From Dermanyssus gallinae (lineage: Eukaryota > Arthropoda > Arachnida > Mesostigmata > Dermanyssidae), in NCBI GenBank assembly GCA_003439945.1, contig QVRM01001367.1, forward strand, positions 43,501 through 107,500: a DNA stretch of 64,000 nucleotides, in the 5' to 3' direction. The translations under genes and the position numbers were made by a program. How positions within the stretch are numbered: position 1 is the stretch's first letter; each line of letters starts with the position of its first letter. The notes beneath the pieces were generated by a model, which was not told the origin of the DNA, made no database searches, and was given only the letters and a program-made list of their open reading frames with translations. Below are positions 10,900-23,864 of the stretch, one piece after another.

Positions 10900-13014
10900 C
10901 CTAGCAATTACACAATATTATTTACCGCTGGAGACTTCTCCCTTATAGTGGAGTGCACAACCAAACCTGTGTCTGGTAAGTGCATAGACCACATTACTGT
11001 TTCTACATGCTTATGATTTAATACTACAACTCCGCGGCTGCTAAACCGTTGGCCAAGTTGGCCCCATGCCTACGTTCACCATGAGGAGAGCAGAGATATG
11101 AAAACCTTACTTGGCGAGGTATGGAGAAAAATGATAGTGTCTTTTCACGCTCTGTTGTCTCTGTTCTTAAGGTGCTTGGTATCTTTCTCGGTTCTAAAGT
11201 TACCTGAATTCAAAGTATCATGGCTGTGCCTGCAAAATTTTCAGAGGCAGCAGCTTCATTGATTGCAGAACCTCTGACTGCCATTATACACGGTTCGTTT
11301 CAATCTGGCAGCCTCTCGTCAAGTTGAAGGACACGGCGGTGTTTCCTTTATCTAACAAAAAAGGTGGAAGAAACCGCGCAGCCAATTATAGGCCTATTTC
11401 AGTTAATTATATCTCAAAAAGAATCGAAAAGCTGGCGCTGGTTATTAACTAGAGTCGCTCAGTTTTCCTTCACCTAACCAGTTTGGCTTTCGCAGGGGTA
11501 GGTCGATTAACCTTGCGTTGTCCCACTTTTGACAGCAGGTGTCCGATTCGGTTGAGGTACATAAGTCTTATCTCGCAGTCGTTATCGGCGTGTCGAGGGC
11601 TTTCAATTGCGTTGATCATTTATTTTTGTTCCAAATGCTCGCCCAGATGGGTTGCTCTGCATCGGCCGTTGCCTGGGGTAAATTCTGTCTCTCAGGATGT
11701 AGATAGGTGGTACTAGCTGGTCGAATAGAATTCTCCTGGGGGCAGGTTGATATTGGTACCCCAGAAAGCTTGGTTCTCGGACCTTTTATGTTTCTTATTC
11801 TTCTGAATATCATTGTATTAAGAGCTTAGGTGTTTAGCCTTGGCTCAGCTAAAGATTTTGCTGATGACACTACGCTATTATTCAGAGTGAATCAGGGAAT
11901 TTTGATACAGATTTGCTCCAGTCGGTTTTAAATACTGATAATATAATTAGCATTTTTAAAATTTTAGGACTAGTTGTCAATACCAATAAAATCAATTTCA
12001 TGGATTTCCGTTCATTGCTGAGGCTACTAGCATTGCCCAAAAGCCTGGTACTCAAGACACGGAACATTGAGTTCTCGCAGATTTCTAGGTGCCTGGGGCT
12101 CGTTCTCCAGGAAATCATTAGGTGGCATCCCCATCTGGATTATACGGCTCTTAAGTGCTATGCGGTAATATCTACGTCGTAAAAAATGGTATTAATTAGG
12201 GTCCTCACCGAGGACTTACTTTGGGTGTACAAAACCCTATTCTTACCAATGTTATGATATGGTATTCTTCTCTGGAGTGGTGTTTATGACAGAATTCTCC
12301 GAAGAGCCAAAGCGATATAGAAAGATGCATTTAGAGCCATTATTCTAGGAGGCAAGGGGCCTCGGTCCGTGACTTGTTCAGTCGATTTAACGTACTCACG
12401 GTGGGAAACATTTACACACTAAGGGTTTTGGTGCTAGCATACAACATTTTGCGAGGTATTATGCCTACAGAAATCGCATTTCTACTAGTCCCTACCCTCA
12501 GTCGAACATTAGCTAGGCGTGCAACTACTTTTGCAGTGCCCTCTGTAACCTTGAAGTCTAGTCAACATCTATTTTTGCATGCCGCCTTTCTGAAACATGG
12601 ACCTGCATTTTCAGACACATTAGATGCCTCACTGCAAAACGCCTCTTCTCGCGCGAAATAAAACAGTGGCTTCTAATTTCACAGTCTTAATCAGGCTTGT
12701 GATCCGGAATTCAGATCCGGAATCCGGAAACTGTTGTGCTTTGTATACGGGGACACATTGGTGCGTTTTCTCATGTATTGTTTGGTGTTCTAACAAACAC
12801 ACCAAATGCTGTGTTTGAAGTTCTTATGACAATTAATAACCACTGTGATTACTTAGTGTGTGCAATGCTTATACAAAGCACTCCTTGGATGTTGTCGAGA
12901 GTGATTTTCTGCTTACTTGATTAATTCTTATTTGTTTAACAATTTGTATTTACCAAGAACAAAAGTATTCAGAAATGCAGTTCCCTGAATAAACGACATT
13001 TGAAATTGAAATTT
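10900..13014 (+). mobile_element. Family B LINE (CR1-like), copy 1: endonuclease tail, RT and 3' end
   Basis: Domains appear in order. The end of an APE endonuclease is seen near 10,926 (AGDFSLIVE) and 10,975 (GKCIDHITV). RT follows with LKDTAVFPLSNKKGGRNRA then NYRPIS (11,325-11,400), a finger motif near 11,480 (SLAFAG), GTPESLVLGPF (about 11,756) and the catalytic FADDTTLLF (about 11,852). The thumb carries NTNKINFMDF and RNIEFSQISRCLGLVLQE, and the C-terminal end is at 12,420-12,660. The 3' end reads AATAAACGAC then ATTTGAAATTGAAATTTTAG, matching the other family B termini. Frameshifts and stops are scattered through the ORF, so the copy is dead. It lies tail to tail with copy 2 at 13,505. 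Confidence 0.8.
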
Positions 13015-13435
13015 TAGATCAAACCCAGGTTTGTTCTAGTAAATGAATGGCGGTGGATGCCCGAAACAAAGATAGAAACATGCTTGTACCGACACTACGC
13101 ATGAGCTGCTCGTAGAGTTTTGCCTCTCGCGTGAAAAACAAGGCGGGGTAATTGACACACCCTTATAATATATGAACAGATATAGGCCTCCTTTGATCAC
13201 CCTTCCACCTATAATGGCGCGATGTAACCAGCTACCTAGCCAACAAGATGTATATGCTTCTAGGTATATATCTATTTACATATCCATTGAAGTTGGTGCA
13301 AATATTCCGTTAGTCCCAATTGGACTGCCGCTCCAATGAGCTCTCGGCCTATGTAGCTAGTGTAAAAACACCCTCATTCCGAATGCGAAACCGAGCATGT
13401 GATCCAGTATTCATATATAGTGCACGAGTTTTCTT

Positions 13436-13438
13436 GTA

Positions 13439-13504
<66 letters not shown>
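13436..13504. repeat. (TA)n microsatellite
   Basis: Pure TA array that ends exactly where the 3' terminus of family B copy 2 begins. Confidence 0.95.
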
Positions 13505-13507
<3 letters not shown>

Positions 13508-14060
13508 CAGACATGGTTTATTCACGGAACTGCATATATTCACATGCTTAAGTTCTTGTTATGAAAAGTGGTACAAGGGTTTGGGAATAAAAAGAGAAAA
13601 AGACAATAATAAAACAGAAGCAAATATTGATACCGTATGATTAGCCATACTGACACACAAGGCAAAGCACGCCACTGAGCTATAACTTGATACAAGGCAA
13701 AATATCTCGAAATGACAACTAAAAACGAAACATTAGACAATCGCCCCAAAGAAATTCCCATATTCAGTCATGTATTGCGATTTAAAAGCCATTTTTGACG
13801 TCTCGGGTAAAACAGACCAGGGACTTCGAGTAACGGGTTTTATGTGGGACTTTAAGTAACGGGTTTTATGTGGGATATTGTATGGTTAAATTCTTCAGCT
13901 ATTAGAGCAGGATTTGCGGAAGTTTTTTCAGAGGAGGCGACAAGAGTAGAAGGCAACTCGGCCGAGCCTTTATGTATACCACAGCCCCTAATTGAACTGC
14001 CAGAGACGGCGGGTATCTCCACGTAAGGTGTCAAACCACTCCTTGTAGAACTCTGAACGA
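13505..14060 (-). mobile_element. Family B LINE, copy 2 (3' end only)
   Basis: Bases 13,505-13,760 match the 3' UTR of copy 3 (27,545 onwards), starting from GTTCAGACATGGTTTATT and AACTGCATA. Degenerate C-terminal codons (equivalent to the RRATTFV segment of copy 3) run to about 14,050. It is truncated at its 5' end. A 26-bp tandem duplication lies at 13,823-13,874 (ACTTCGAGTAACGGG and ACTTTAAGTAACGGG units). Confidence 0.8.
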
Positions 14061-14148
14061 GTAAAAAAACAAACGACAGGTTTGTACATTACTTGGCTAA
14101 CCAGATAAGCATGTTTACTTTATGGAGAATTAATATTTCTGTGCATAA

Positions 14149-14152
<4 letters not shown>

Positions 14153-14207
<55 letters not shown>
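14153..14207. repeat. (TA)n microsatellite
   Basis: Pure TA array directly adjoining the left arm of the inverted repeat at 14,208. Confidence 0.95.
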
Positions 14208-14210
<3 letters not shown>

Positions 14211-14223
14211 CTAATTTTTAGCT

Positions 14224-14286
14224 AAGTGTGATTTCACCGTGGATGATCGAGCTGCCCCCAAAGAGTTAAGGAAAGAGGAAGATTAA
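14224..14286 (+). CDS. Possible last coding exon, left arm copy
   Basis: Twenty codons ending in a Lys/Glu/Asp-rich tail and TAA, after CTAATTTTTAG, which resembles a splice acceptor. The mirror copy at 14,752-14,814 keeps 16 of 20 residues and the stop. Product unknown. Confidence 0.25.
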   Translation, partial: KCDFTVDDRAAPKELRKEED

Positions 14287-14751
14287 AATCGGCAAACGTG
14301 CTGTCGTAAATTGGAGCGACAACGTTTCAATGAATGGTATTCAGATACTTTTCACTTACGTAACAACTGACGATGATGTTAATTATGGTTTACTCTAAAT
14401 GTGCAATAGTTTTGGATTTCTAAATTTTAACTTGTGTTTCCTCGTTCAATATATATATATATATATATATACGACAATTGTTACCTCTAATATTTAAGCA
14501 AATAAAAGATGGTTCCTATATATATATATCAAACGAGAAAAAAATATATATATATAACTATATATATATAGATATATATCGAACGAGAAAACACACGCTA
14601 AAATTTTTAAATCCAAAACTACTTTGTTATTAAACACATTTAGAGTAAAACGTAATTAACGTCATCGTCAATTCATACGTAAGTGAAAAGTATCTGAATA
14701 TCATTCATTGGAACGTTGTCGGTCCTATTTACGGCCGCACGTACGTTTATT

Positions 14752-14814
14752 TTAATCCTCCTCTTTCTTTGACTCTTTGGGAGCAGCTCCATCATTCACG
14801 GTGAATTTACACTT
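14752..14814 (-). CDS. Possible last coding exon, right arm copy
   Basis: Mirror of 14,224-14,286 with no indels. It reads KCKFTVNDGAAPKESKKEED then TAA on the minus strand, again behind CTAATTTTTAG. Confidence 0.25.
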   Translation of the reverse strand, partial: KCKFTVNDGAAPKESKKEED

Positions 14815-14830
14815 AGCTAAAAATTAGATT

Positions 14831-15687
14831 TTCTACCAACTGGCCATAAAGGCTGTGTCATCTCGACATGTCGGAGGTCGGACTGCTGCTGCCACGAATC
14901 ACTACGGCCTGGCAATTTCGGTCGCCCTCCTCGTGCTGGCCCGCAACTGTCATGAGAGAGCTTCAATGTCGAATCAAGTCTGAAGTTGGAGTAGGCAGAA
15001 CTGCAATGCGTTTTGTATATCTCGTAGCTAGCTCGTAGAGAGCAGTTGTTCGTGTAGTAAAAGTAGAAATATTTTGTGTTGTTGTTGTTGGAGTGGCACT
15101 GGTTGTCGTCGACTTCATAGTGGTGAAGCTGTCGTCGTAGCTCGAACACAGGAAATACATTAGAGGCTCACGGTTCGTACCTCACGTCAACTCTTTCTCT
15201 TTGTAACAAAACGCGGAAAGCGGCGCACCAGTTTCGACAGCGCCTGTCGAAGGCAACCACGATGTTCCGTTGGTTCGGCTGTAGCATGTCAGAATCGCAA
15301 CATATCTAATAATATAGACACGAAGTGCAATGCCTGATAGGCTAACGGAGTGACTGTTGAAGACCAGGTCGGAGCTCTCTCTTCAACACGCCCACGAGAG
15401 ACAAATTCGAGAATGGCACCATCGACTGATGAGCTTATTATACGCACGCACTTATACTTATGTACAGTATGTGCGGGCGTGTATATTTATATTTTTATAT
15501 GTATTATATATATTATTATAAATCGGGAACAACATTCATACAGAGCCGCGCGTATACCCCCCCCAACCTAACATCGTGGAGAGGGAATTTGCCATAAAAT
15601 AGAAAATATAGATATTACTCGACGACGAAGCTTCCCTTAGAGTTTTCTTTGCTGTAAATCAACGTCTCAAGATGTTTAACGTCCCGA

Positions 15688-15724
<37 letters not shown>

Positions 15725-15889
15725 CGATAAAATTGCATCTCCCATTACATTTGAGACTTTAGGCGTATATGCGATACGGAAGGAAGAACGCTCGGAAATG
15801 AGATGTCGGCTTAGTCACTTCCTTTCTGTTTGCAGGTGCTTTATATCAAACGCATACAACGTGTATAGTAAAATGTGATATTGTTTAGT
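14831..15889. other. Stretch without recognisable gene, one (TA)n array
   Basis: Holds a TA array at about 15,690-15,722 and short open frames on both strands with no family signature. Confidence 0.5.
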
Positions 15890-16440
15890 AAAAGAGCCAG
15901 CCTCAGGTTCTGAGAAATTGATACCACGCCCGAGATAGCCGCCAAGACCCTTGCTTTCCTTAAGCTTGGCTATACTCAACGCTCTGTAGACCGAATATGA
16001 ACTAATCCACCGTCCGCAGAGTCTACCAACGGTACTAACGTACGAGCAGCTTTCATCAGAGAACGGGTTCGAGCAGGGCTCGAGCTACAATTAATCCGGA
16101 TGACCGCTTCCTTGTATCGAAAGTTTTGCGATGAAGCCATTGTATTCTACGTCCTACACAACTGACCACAACTGACGTCCACCGACAAGCATGACGCCGA
16201 TTTGCGTAAGATCACCCAAAATTGAACCGCTGGCCAATAGCATTATTTTCTCGGATGAGACCAAGATGTCTCTCTACGATAATGATAGACGGGAGAGTGT
16301 GCCGCACAAGATTGCGAAGTTTTGCATTGCAGAGCGCGTTAGCGGAGGCAGTTCAAAACTGCTGCACTTGTTCGAAGATACATCACGGAAGCCGGAATTT
16401 GCTTAATAAAGTGGCCAGCATGCTCTTTCTGGCCTGAATC
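15890..16440 (+). pseudogene. Tc1-like transposase remnant, copy 1
   Basis: The frame at 16,190-16,405 contains IIFSDETKMSLYDNDRRESV, matching the second catalytic-Asp region of Tc1-type transposases (usually FSDE(T/S)xF). Just upstream the DNA matches the copy at 23.9 kb (CACCGACAAGCATGACGCCG against CACCGACAAGCACAATGCCG). Further upstream (from 15,890) a degraded N-terminal part is suggested by a GYTQRSV segment and a helix-turn-helix-like arrangement. Several frameshifts; no inverted terminal repeats were identified. The protein would have catalysed cut-and-paste transposition at TA sites. Confidence 0.65.
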
Positions 16441-18479
16441 CCATAGATGATGTGTGGATAAGTTAACGAAAGGGAATCGCATGGCGGTTATTATTGGGGC
16501 ACGCAGTAGTAATATAGATTTTTAAATTAAATTGGTTTAACAGTTAAAATAAACAATTCAGCCAAACATTTATCGTATAATGAACATTGTGATATAGTTT
16601 TTTTTAACATATGTGAGACAAAAAATAGCGCACATTCTAACGCGACATTCTAGTATTGCGTATTTAGAGCATTTAATTGCATTGTCGTTCTTAATCTAGC
16701 ATTGCTATTGTAAGCCCGAAACCTACCTAACGTCAAATGTAACTTCATCGGGTCATGCATTTTTTTCTCCCGAAGTGCATAATTATTTAAAATAGATTAG
16801 CTAACAAAATGCATGGTGTACATCCGGAGACCTCTGTGTCCTTGTCGGAGGTGGCCTTAATTACGTCTTTTGGAGATTTCTTGAGCATCTACGGGGTGCT
16901 CCTGAAGAACAGTAACTTACTTACGTCATCCTGTCTCCCAAGTGGCACAAACGTCATTAAAAAGGAACCAGCTTTACCAATGCGAAGAAGGTATTGCTAA
17001 AAACAAATTACTGTACTGAGTGAGCAATGTATGAGGTTGTGCTATTTTTTATTATTATCTAGCAGTATTGATATGATACAATCTGCAGGGTGGCCCGGCT
17101 GAATTGCTCGATTTTACCTGTTAAAGACCTGTTAAAGGTATCTATTCTGCTAATAATTGGTATTTTATGTCTTGTATTCGGTTGAAGAGCATCTTGAGGC
17201 AAACTAGGTTCCAGAGAATTTACCTAAAAATTGCATGTATGGCTGCTATGGACAATGCGACTCGCCCGTGCGATGTTAAGCACCACAGGCCTCTGCGTCT
17301 TGTTAAGGAGGCGACGCGTTTTGGTTCTGGTGGTGGTGCGCGCCCATGGCAGAAGGCATATAGCATAATAATACCAACCACTAATGCTAGGAGACGTCGC
17401 GGAGAATCAACTACTTCTTTGGCTTGCGGGAGGTTTTAGCAGCTCCTTTGCTGCATAGCGCACATGAGGTATTCCTATGAGATCCTTAACCAGGATCACG
17501 CAAAGGTAACTAATTGTGGGTGTGAGTCTTACTGTGTGCCCTTCCAGTCATACGATTAGGTATATTTGGCACATTGCTAATCGCTGAGTGTGTGGAATAT
17601 GGAACTCGGAAGTCGTTTTGCATTTCCGACAGCGCCTCGTTGCCCTCTAGCTCCGTTACTAATTATTTGCTGATAATGTCCACGGTCGGACCAGATAGGA
17701 CATGGAAATGCAATATGAGACCGCATCTAGGCCTGGGACTTTTGAGGACTGTATGCGTTTGATCACGATTCTGATTTATTGGATTGAGATTGGGTCGAAA
17801 AATCTATATATTTCTTAAAGAGCACCGACTGTGGCCGGGATCTTTGCGAAATGTGCGCAGTTATTGTTGGTTAAGGCAACTTCTACTGGTAGTGGTGGCT
17901 GTGTGTAACGCATTTTGTTCCGCACGATCTTAGACCCATGAAGGTTTCTCAGCCTCCACGGGAACAGAGCTGCTGTATTTGCTTTGCTATTCTTAATTGC
18001 GTAATGTCGCAGACTTCATGCTTCTCTGTACTCTTTCCACAGATAGTAGAGTGTGCCGGTACCTCGTCCTGCCGCGCAAGCCTGCTTACGATGTGGACCG
18101 GAATTGGATTCTCCGCAAGGGCTTTCAAATGCAGAGATTTCATTCGCGAGTATTCAACCACCTAAAATACCTTACTTTTAAACGTTTTCTGTAAAGGGTG
18201 TAATTTAATCTAGAAAATCGTTGCTGTTGTGTTGACAAAGAGGCTAGAAGCAAGTTAAAGTGATAAAGGAGGTTACGTTAGCATGGTCAGAACAGGATTT
18301 CATATTCGTAGATATCGTAGATCCTCCAGTCGGTAACTTATTCTGGTTTTAGTAGGATCCATTCTAGCAGGAGCTTCTTTTCTAATGATAAAGACTTGCT
18401 TTGCCAGAGACTGAAGATGCCTCTGTCGATCGCCGAGAGGAACTTCAGTTGCTTGCAAGAACTAAACAAGAACTTTATC
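16441..18479. other. Stretch without recognisable gene
   Basis: The frames at 16,809-17,000, 17,167-17,439 and 17,938-18,165 have no motif that I recognise. No repeat arrays. Confidence 0.45.
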
Positions 18480-18985
18480 TAACAAATCTTCTCTTTGACT
18501 TGTGAGCCCGATTCTGGCGCAGGACTCTTTCTTATATTCATGGGTAAACTCGGCGACAACAGATTACCTTAGTCTCCATAGAGAAATTGCATCTAAATCG
18601 ACGCCCAAGAAAAATCTGAAAGCTGGTAACTGCAGCGTCGCTCACGTGGCAAGCAAAACGCCAACACCGGAGCAGTTCGGTTTTAGGCGGGGATGTTTCT
18701 TATGATGCGATCCATGTAATTAATTCAGAAGTTCAACGGGCTATCACAAAGCCTGGGACGCGTTTGTACGCAGTATTTATTTACTACGCAAAAGTCTTTA
18801 ATAAAACCGCTCACTACCTACTGCTGAAGTCCTTTTAGCAACCAGGGGTTGGTGACACCGTTTTAACTGTTGTAGGAAGGATTTGCTGGTTAAAAGCATC
18901 AATGGGTTGCTTGAGATAAGGCAATACCTGAGTACCTTTCAGGGAAGTCCGGTGAGCTACATCTTCTATATTTTTTTCTAGTCGA
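18480..18985 (+). pseudogene. LINE reverse transcriptase fragment
   Basis: The plus strand reads EQFGFRRGC (18,672) followed after a frameshift by RLYAVFIYYAKVFNKTAHYL (18,755-18,815). It then reads LKSF, GVGDTVLTVVGRI and a QGSP-like VSYIFYIFF (about 18,955-18,980). These correspond to RT blocks with Q-x-G-F-R-x-G, the F-x-D-x-x-K-A-F block (first catalytic Asp replaced by Tyr) and the G-S-P-x-S-P-x-L-F block. The FADD block was not found. The family differs from B, D and J; probably CR1- or L2-like. Confidence 0.65.
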
Positions 18986-21795
18986 TTCTCACTTCTTCAT
19001 CAATTGAATTGGTTGCTATGTGCGAATGGCATAAGGTGTGGGATGCAATATAACCATAAAAATACCATAAAAAGGTAAATGCATACCGCAACTTTATTGC
19101 CAAAAAATGCATATCATCAATTGTAGAGGACAGCCTGCAGCAAAAAGATAAAATATTTTTCAGGAAAGCCAATTAAATCTTAGGCGTGGAATGATTGGTC
19201 GCCTGTTATGTGAAACATTCCAATGCCAACCGCTACATTTCACAAACGTATTTCCGTATCTTGGGCCACGATTTCATCATATACCAAGTTACGTCACCTT
19301 TGGGACGGTGTCGCTTGCGATAGTCAGTTTAAATATACAGGGTACATTGTGCACAACTGCCATCGCTTGGTGGACGTGTGTGAGTTTCGTGAAAATTAAG
19401 TTGACTATGCGGCGCTTAGAAGGCGCCCGCTCCATTGTCCCTCACTCGCTGGAGCGGTAAGCAACGCATTGTATGTAAGACAACAAATTGATTTCCAATA
19501 TATTCTGAGTCCAGTGAAATACATGATGCTGATGTCGTTTCTCATATTCTATCGATGGCGGTTCATTGCTTAGGTTCAAGTGAACCCAAGTCAGTTTATA
19601 CAAGGCGAATGCCAAAGTAAACCATAATAGACCATGCTCAAGAAAATTAAGTGAAAGTAAAGCTAATTTCTAGCAACATAGCGTTTTAATAAAAGATCAA
19701 TTGTTAAACCCTTCTAGAATTATGCAGCCACAACCGCAAGATTTTTTTAATATAAATGTAAATTACTCCTTTTTTTTAATTACGGAGCAATCACTGGAAC
19801 TAGTGGGTATCCACACAACAGATGCACAGAGAGAACTGCATATACAATTTTGGCCCGTCAGTGAGGCCCGGCGAAGCTCGAGCCTACTAAAAACCAGTTC
19901 TATGACCCCCTACTCGACTTACTTAGTGTTTACGTTCTCGTAAAGATCGTGGGTAAAAAAAGTGTGTACAAGCTTGCACATGTGCATCAACTTTTACATA
20001 TTTACAGTTGCAAGTTTGTGCCAACGCTTGTTGTATAGCTACTTTCGCGAAATCTCTCACAGACATGAGTAATTGTATTTGTCGGGGAAGGGAGGCCTCA
20101 AATAAACGACAGCCGAGACACTGTCTGCTGGCTTTGTTCAAAACTAATGTGACGATTAGCTCGGCTGGTAAGTGGGAAAGAGGTCTCCGATAAATTCTTA
20201 CCTATTTTGATCGCGAGCAGGGCTACACGTTCATATGTTTCATTAATCAAAGGAGGTTTCTACCGGGCAAATAGAGCAGCTACCGAATATTTACTGCTTT
20301 TGTCAAATATGACGCTGGGAACATCGTTCTGGGTCATGTGAGGCCGACCAGATATTTTTAGATAGCCTCCTACAAAACGAAAAGAGCATACCATAATGAC
20401 AGCGCTATATACGACAAGGAGACCTTCGCCTCAAACATCAGCATGTCTAAGTCTTCTCAATGCTAAAATGATAGAATAGCACTTAGGTGCTAGAGCCGCC
20501 GGATAACTCCGCCTTCTCACGGTCTCATGCAATAGCAGCCCCAAAATTTGGCCGCTTTAGACAAAGCGAGTTGTGTTCCAATAAGAGTAACGCCAACGGT
20601 AGTCTAAGACACATAAAATAACATCTGGCCGGTCTTGCTGGCTTTGACAACAAGACCAAAGACTTTGAAGGTCCCGATGGCCATGTAGATGATACGATCA
20701 TACCGTTAATGGCCTGGGCTCCCAACCCAGGTCATTCAAGCCAGCCATTGGTGTTTGGGATTAGTTCTCTTAGCCAGGGTGTCCTGGAGGGCTCGATAGC
20801 CCGTTTTGCACCTCTTGCAATATGCTTAGGATTCCGTTAGCGCTCTCCATCTGTGCTAGCCATTGATTCTTCCTGTAGCCGACGCTGTTCGTCCGCTATT
20901 AGACAAGAATAACGAGAATCATCGCCGCTTGGATATTAGCGCTTCTGCAGGCCAAATACTGCCAAGCGTTGCGTCCTGCTAACAATCACCATAGCTGTTT
21001 GGCATGAGGCGAGCAAAGTTGCTACCTACCTTAAGGGCTTTACTGACGATGCGAAGATCTGATATACCTGGAGCTCTCAGCCAGTCTGTATGCTCAGGTA
21101 CCGGGCAGTTTGCACCACGCTTCTTTACCTACCTGGAGATAAACACGAGACTATTGCTTGTGGCCTACCAAAAATGGCATCTTTGGCTGGCGCAAAAGCC
21201 AGTCTTGCACACCTCACGCATGATGATGAAGAGCATAAATAAACGATACTTTATAAAAACTATTGTCAAGATCCTGTTTACCAAGCAAGGATGATTTGTA
21301 GACAGAAGCTGGTTAGCAAAATTAAGTCCACTTGGCACTGCGCTAGCCGGTGCATTGACATGGCACAGGATTCTTACGAATATCGAGCACATTATATACT
21401 TCATTCACCGTTTAGCAGAAATAAGATTTGGTGCCGATTGTGTCGCACGTCTCGCATGAGTCTAATGCGTGGCTAAGAAAAACCCCATAGTTTAAGTCGC
21501 ACTTGCATTAATGATTTACGAGCATGTAATTAAACTACCTGGGTTGAAAAGTTCTCGTTAATTAGTCGCTTAAGAAGCTATTTGTTTCCTGGCAAGTGCC
21601 ACCATTGTCAACATTGCGTCTGCTCGGTGAGTCTTCCTAAATCGTGGTTTGTATTGGAAGATTGAGGCCTGCCGAACCGGTAAATAATTGTTCTATCGGT
21701 GATGAGACACTACCATGCTAGTCACCAAAGTAATAGCCAGGCATCTGGACTGCAAACCTAATCTGTGCTTGCAACAAGCCTTTGATCCTTTACCC
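18986..21795. other. Stretch without recognisable gene
   Basis: Many short frames on both strands. The GC-richer part at 20,230-21,290 may be an old element but shows no RT or transposase block that I can name. Confidence 0.45.
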
Positions 21796-21799
21796 CTCT

Positions 21800-22317
21800 A
21801 TGTGTGAACGTGGGCCCCAAGCAACTGCCGAGCCCGGACCCATACAACAAAAGTGATGTGAAGTGTTTGGTGGGATCTGAAAAAGATGACCTTTTATGAG
21901 CTGTTGCAACCAAACGAAACGATCAATACGACAAAAATAGTGTCAACAACTAGACAATTTGAAGAGGGAAATTGTCCAGAAGCGGCCGGAATTGACAAAT
22001 AGACGAGGAGTGACTCTCCATCACGACAACGCAAGACCGCACACCTTTGCTAACCACAAATAAGTTAATGGAATTTTTATGGGATATTTTGCCACGTCCT
22101 GCGTATAGTCCTGATCCTATTCTATCGGATTATCATATGTTTCGGTCCTTTCAAAATTCCCCTAATGTCGAAGAATTCGATTCTTTGAAAGGTGGTAAAA
22201 CGTATATAACTTATTACTTCGGAACCAGGACACCACCTTCTGGGGGAATGGAATTATAAGCTTGCCTGGACGTTGGGCTAAGGTAGTTAAACAGAATAGG
22301 TATTACAGCATTCAATA
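21800..22317 (+). pseudogene. mariner transposase C-terminal half
   Basis: Matches mariner-type transposases in order, over several frames: VWWDLKKMTFYELLQPNET (from about 21,866), LHHDNARPH (about 22,015) holding the second catalytic Asp, PAYSPDPILSDYHMFRS (about 22,098) with the third Asp in the typical D34D spacing, and the end LPGRWAKVVKQN ending at TAA about 22,317. At least two frameshifts separate these blocks, and the N-terminal DNA-binding half is not visible. Known activity is cut-and-paste transposition; this copy is inactive. Confidence 0.85.
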
Positions 22318-23860
22318 AAAGCTTTTTATTGTAACGACATTTGTCTTCAAAATCTGTCAAAACTAGGTGAAAAATTGGAACAGACTTATGGGTCGATCTA
22401 ATACAATACCAGACTTTGTAATAATTAACAAGAGAGCAATGCTCAGAGAAGAAAGGTTTAGAGGACTTAGAAAACAAGTGGTTAAGCGTTTTCATAAGCA
22501 CCGATAAATACTTCACTAGCCTTAAGTTTTTCAAGACTCTCTCTTATTTTTGGGGGAACCTAAAGCATACCTCGCTCGGTATTTCTATGGTCTCTGGAGA
22601 TAGCCGGTTGGGCCATTGTGCTGAGGCTTCCCATAGAAAGGCCTAGGCGTGTTATTTATTTTCGTGAAATCAAAAACCTTATAACTTATAATGGTTTTAA
22701 AAACATCAAGCGTAGAATTTACAAACATGTATAGAATTTACAAACATTTACAATTTACAACAACAGTTTTAAAAACACCCACGGCGTAATTTCCAAAAAA
22801 CAATCGTTTGTAAAACTATTCTAATCATGACATTATTTGGAAGATTATTTGCTTACCGGCTGGATGCCTACCTTTGTGCAAATGTTTATAGGCTTAAAAT
22901 ATTAGAGAGCATACCGCAAAGCTATATAAAACTATACAAATCATATAAAACATTTGCGCCATCTCTCCCAATGTTTATGAAATTTCAGAGGCCACATGTG
23001 GCTACACCTGACAGCCAGTCCATCTTGTACGATGAAATGAGGCCAATTTCTGTACTCCATTCAGAGCCATTACGAGCACGTTAGCCCTACCGTGTCGTTA
23101 ATCGTAGCAAAGCACGCATATGATATGCACGTTATTGAATAATTTTATTTAGATATCCACCGCCAAGCATTTTATCACTTATGCCATTCTATAATACGAG
23201 TGGTGATAGCTCTCTACTCAACTCCTAAGTGAACCCTGCGGAATATTTATTACTCAAATATATGCACACGCCGCGTAAAACACACATGATATAAATAGGA
23301 CAGGTAAAGGCTGCCTGACGAATTCAAATTGCCTCAAGCAATTTGTCTAATCGCTCACAGAACTACTTATACAGGGCTCCTCGCATGCATGTAGAAACGC
23401 AGAGCGTGTTGGAAGCTACGGTTTCCAACGAACTTGAAATTTCAGCGATGACAAACGCGAGCATCTTATCAAATTGCCACGCACAGCAGTCGAGCTTTAA
23501 TTCAACTTGCAGACAAGGCGCGCATGTACCGGACTTGTGCACTCAATGAGCTATTTATATTCTGCCTAGGCTGTCATTAAATTACTTTGCTATGTATGTA
23601 TGTATATATATATATATATACCCAGCAGCATATTGAAAATGATAGCGGGCAATGAAGGACAATTAAAATTGTTTTAAAACACAGGCAAGGCTCAAGCAGC
23701 AACTCATCAAGGCGGCTGCTTCGGTTTATTGTTTTTGGGGAAATCGCCAACTTTCTGCTCTCCAGTGAAGCCGACAGCTTCGTAGTGCTCTCCGAGTAGT
23801 TGCTAGTACGTAGCAAGGCAGAGATTGAATAACATGAATGTTATGTCTTGCAGGCCAGCT
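22318..23860. other. Stretch without recognisable gene, short (TA)n array
   Basis: Holds a TA array at about 23,600-23,620 preceded by TATG repeats. A diverged internal duplication lies at 22,690-22,800 (GTTTTAAAAACA units). Confidence 0.5.
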
Positions 23861-23864
23861 GTAC

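Larger units (their letters stand above)
14208..14830. repeat. Inverted repeat with duplicated exon-like end
   Basis: The left arm (14,208-14,449) is matched by the reverse complement of the right arm (about 14,577-14,830) at close to 87% identity by eye. The roughly 125-bp spacer is mostly TA repeats. Both arms contain, behind an AG and at equal length, a frame of 20 codons plus TAA: KCDFTVDDRAAPKELRKEED on the plus strand (14,224-14,286) and KCKFTVNDGAAPKESKKEED on the minus strand (14,752-14,814). The rest of each arm looks like 3' UTR. This could be an inverted duplication of a host gene's last exon, or of an element carrying it. Confidence 0.9.
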
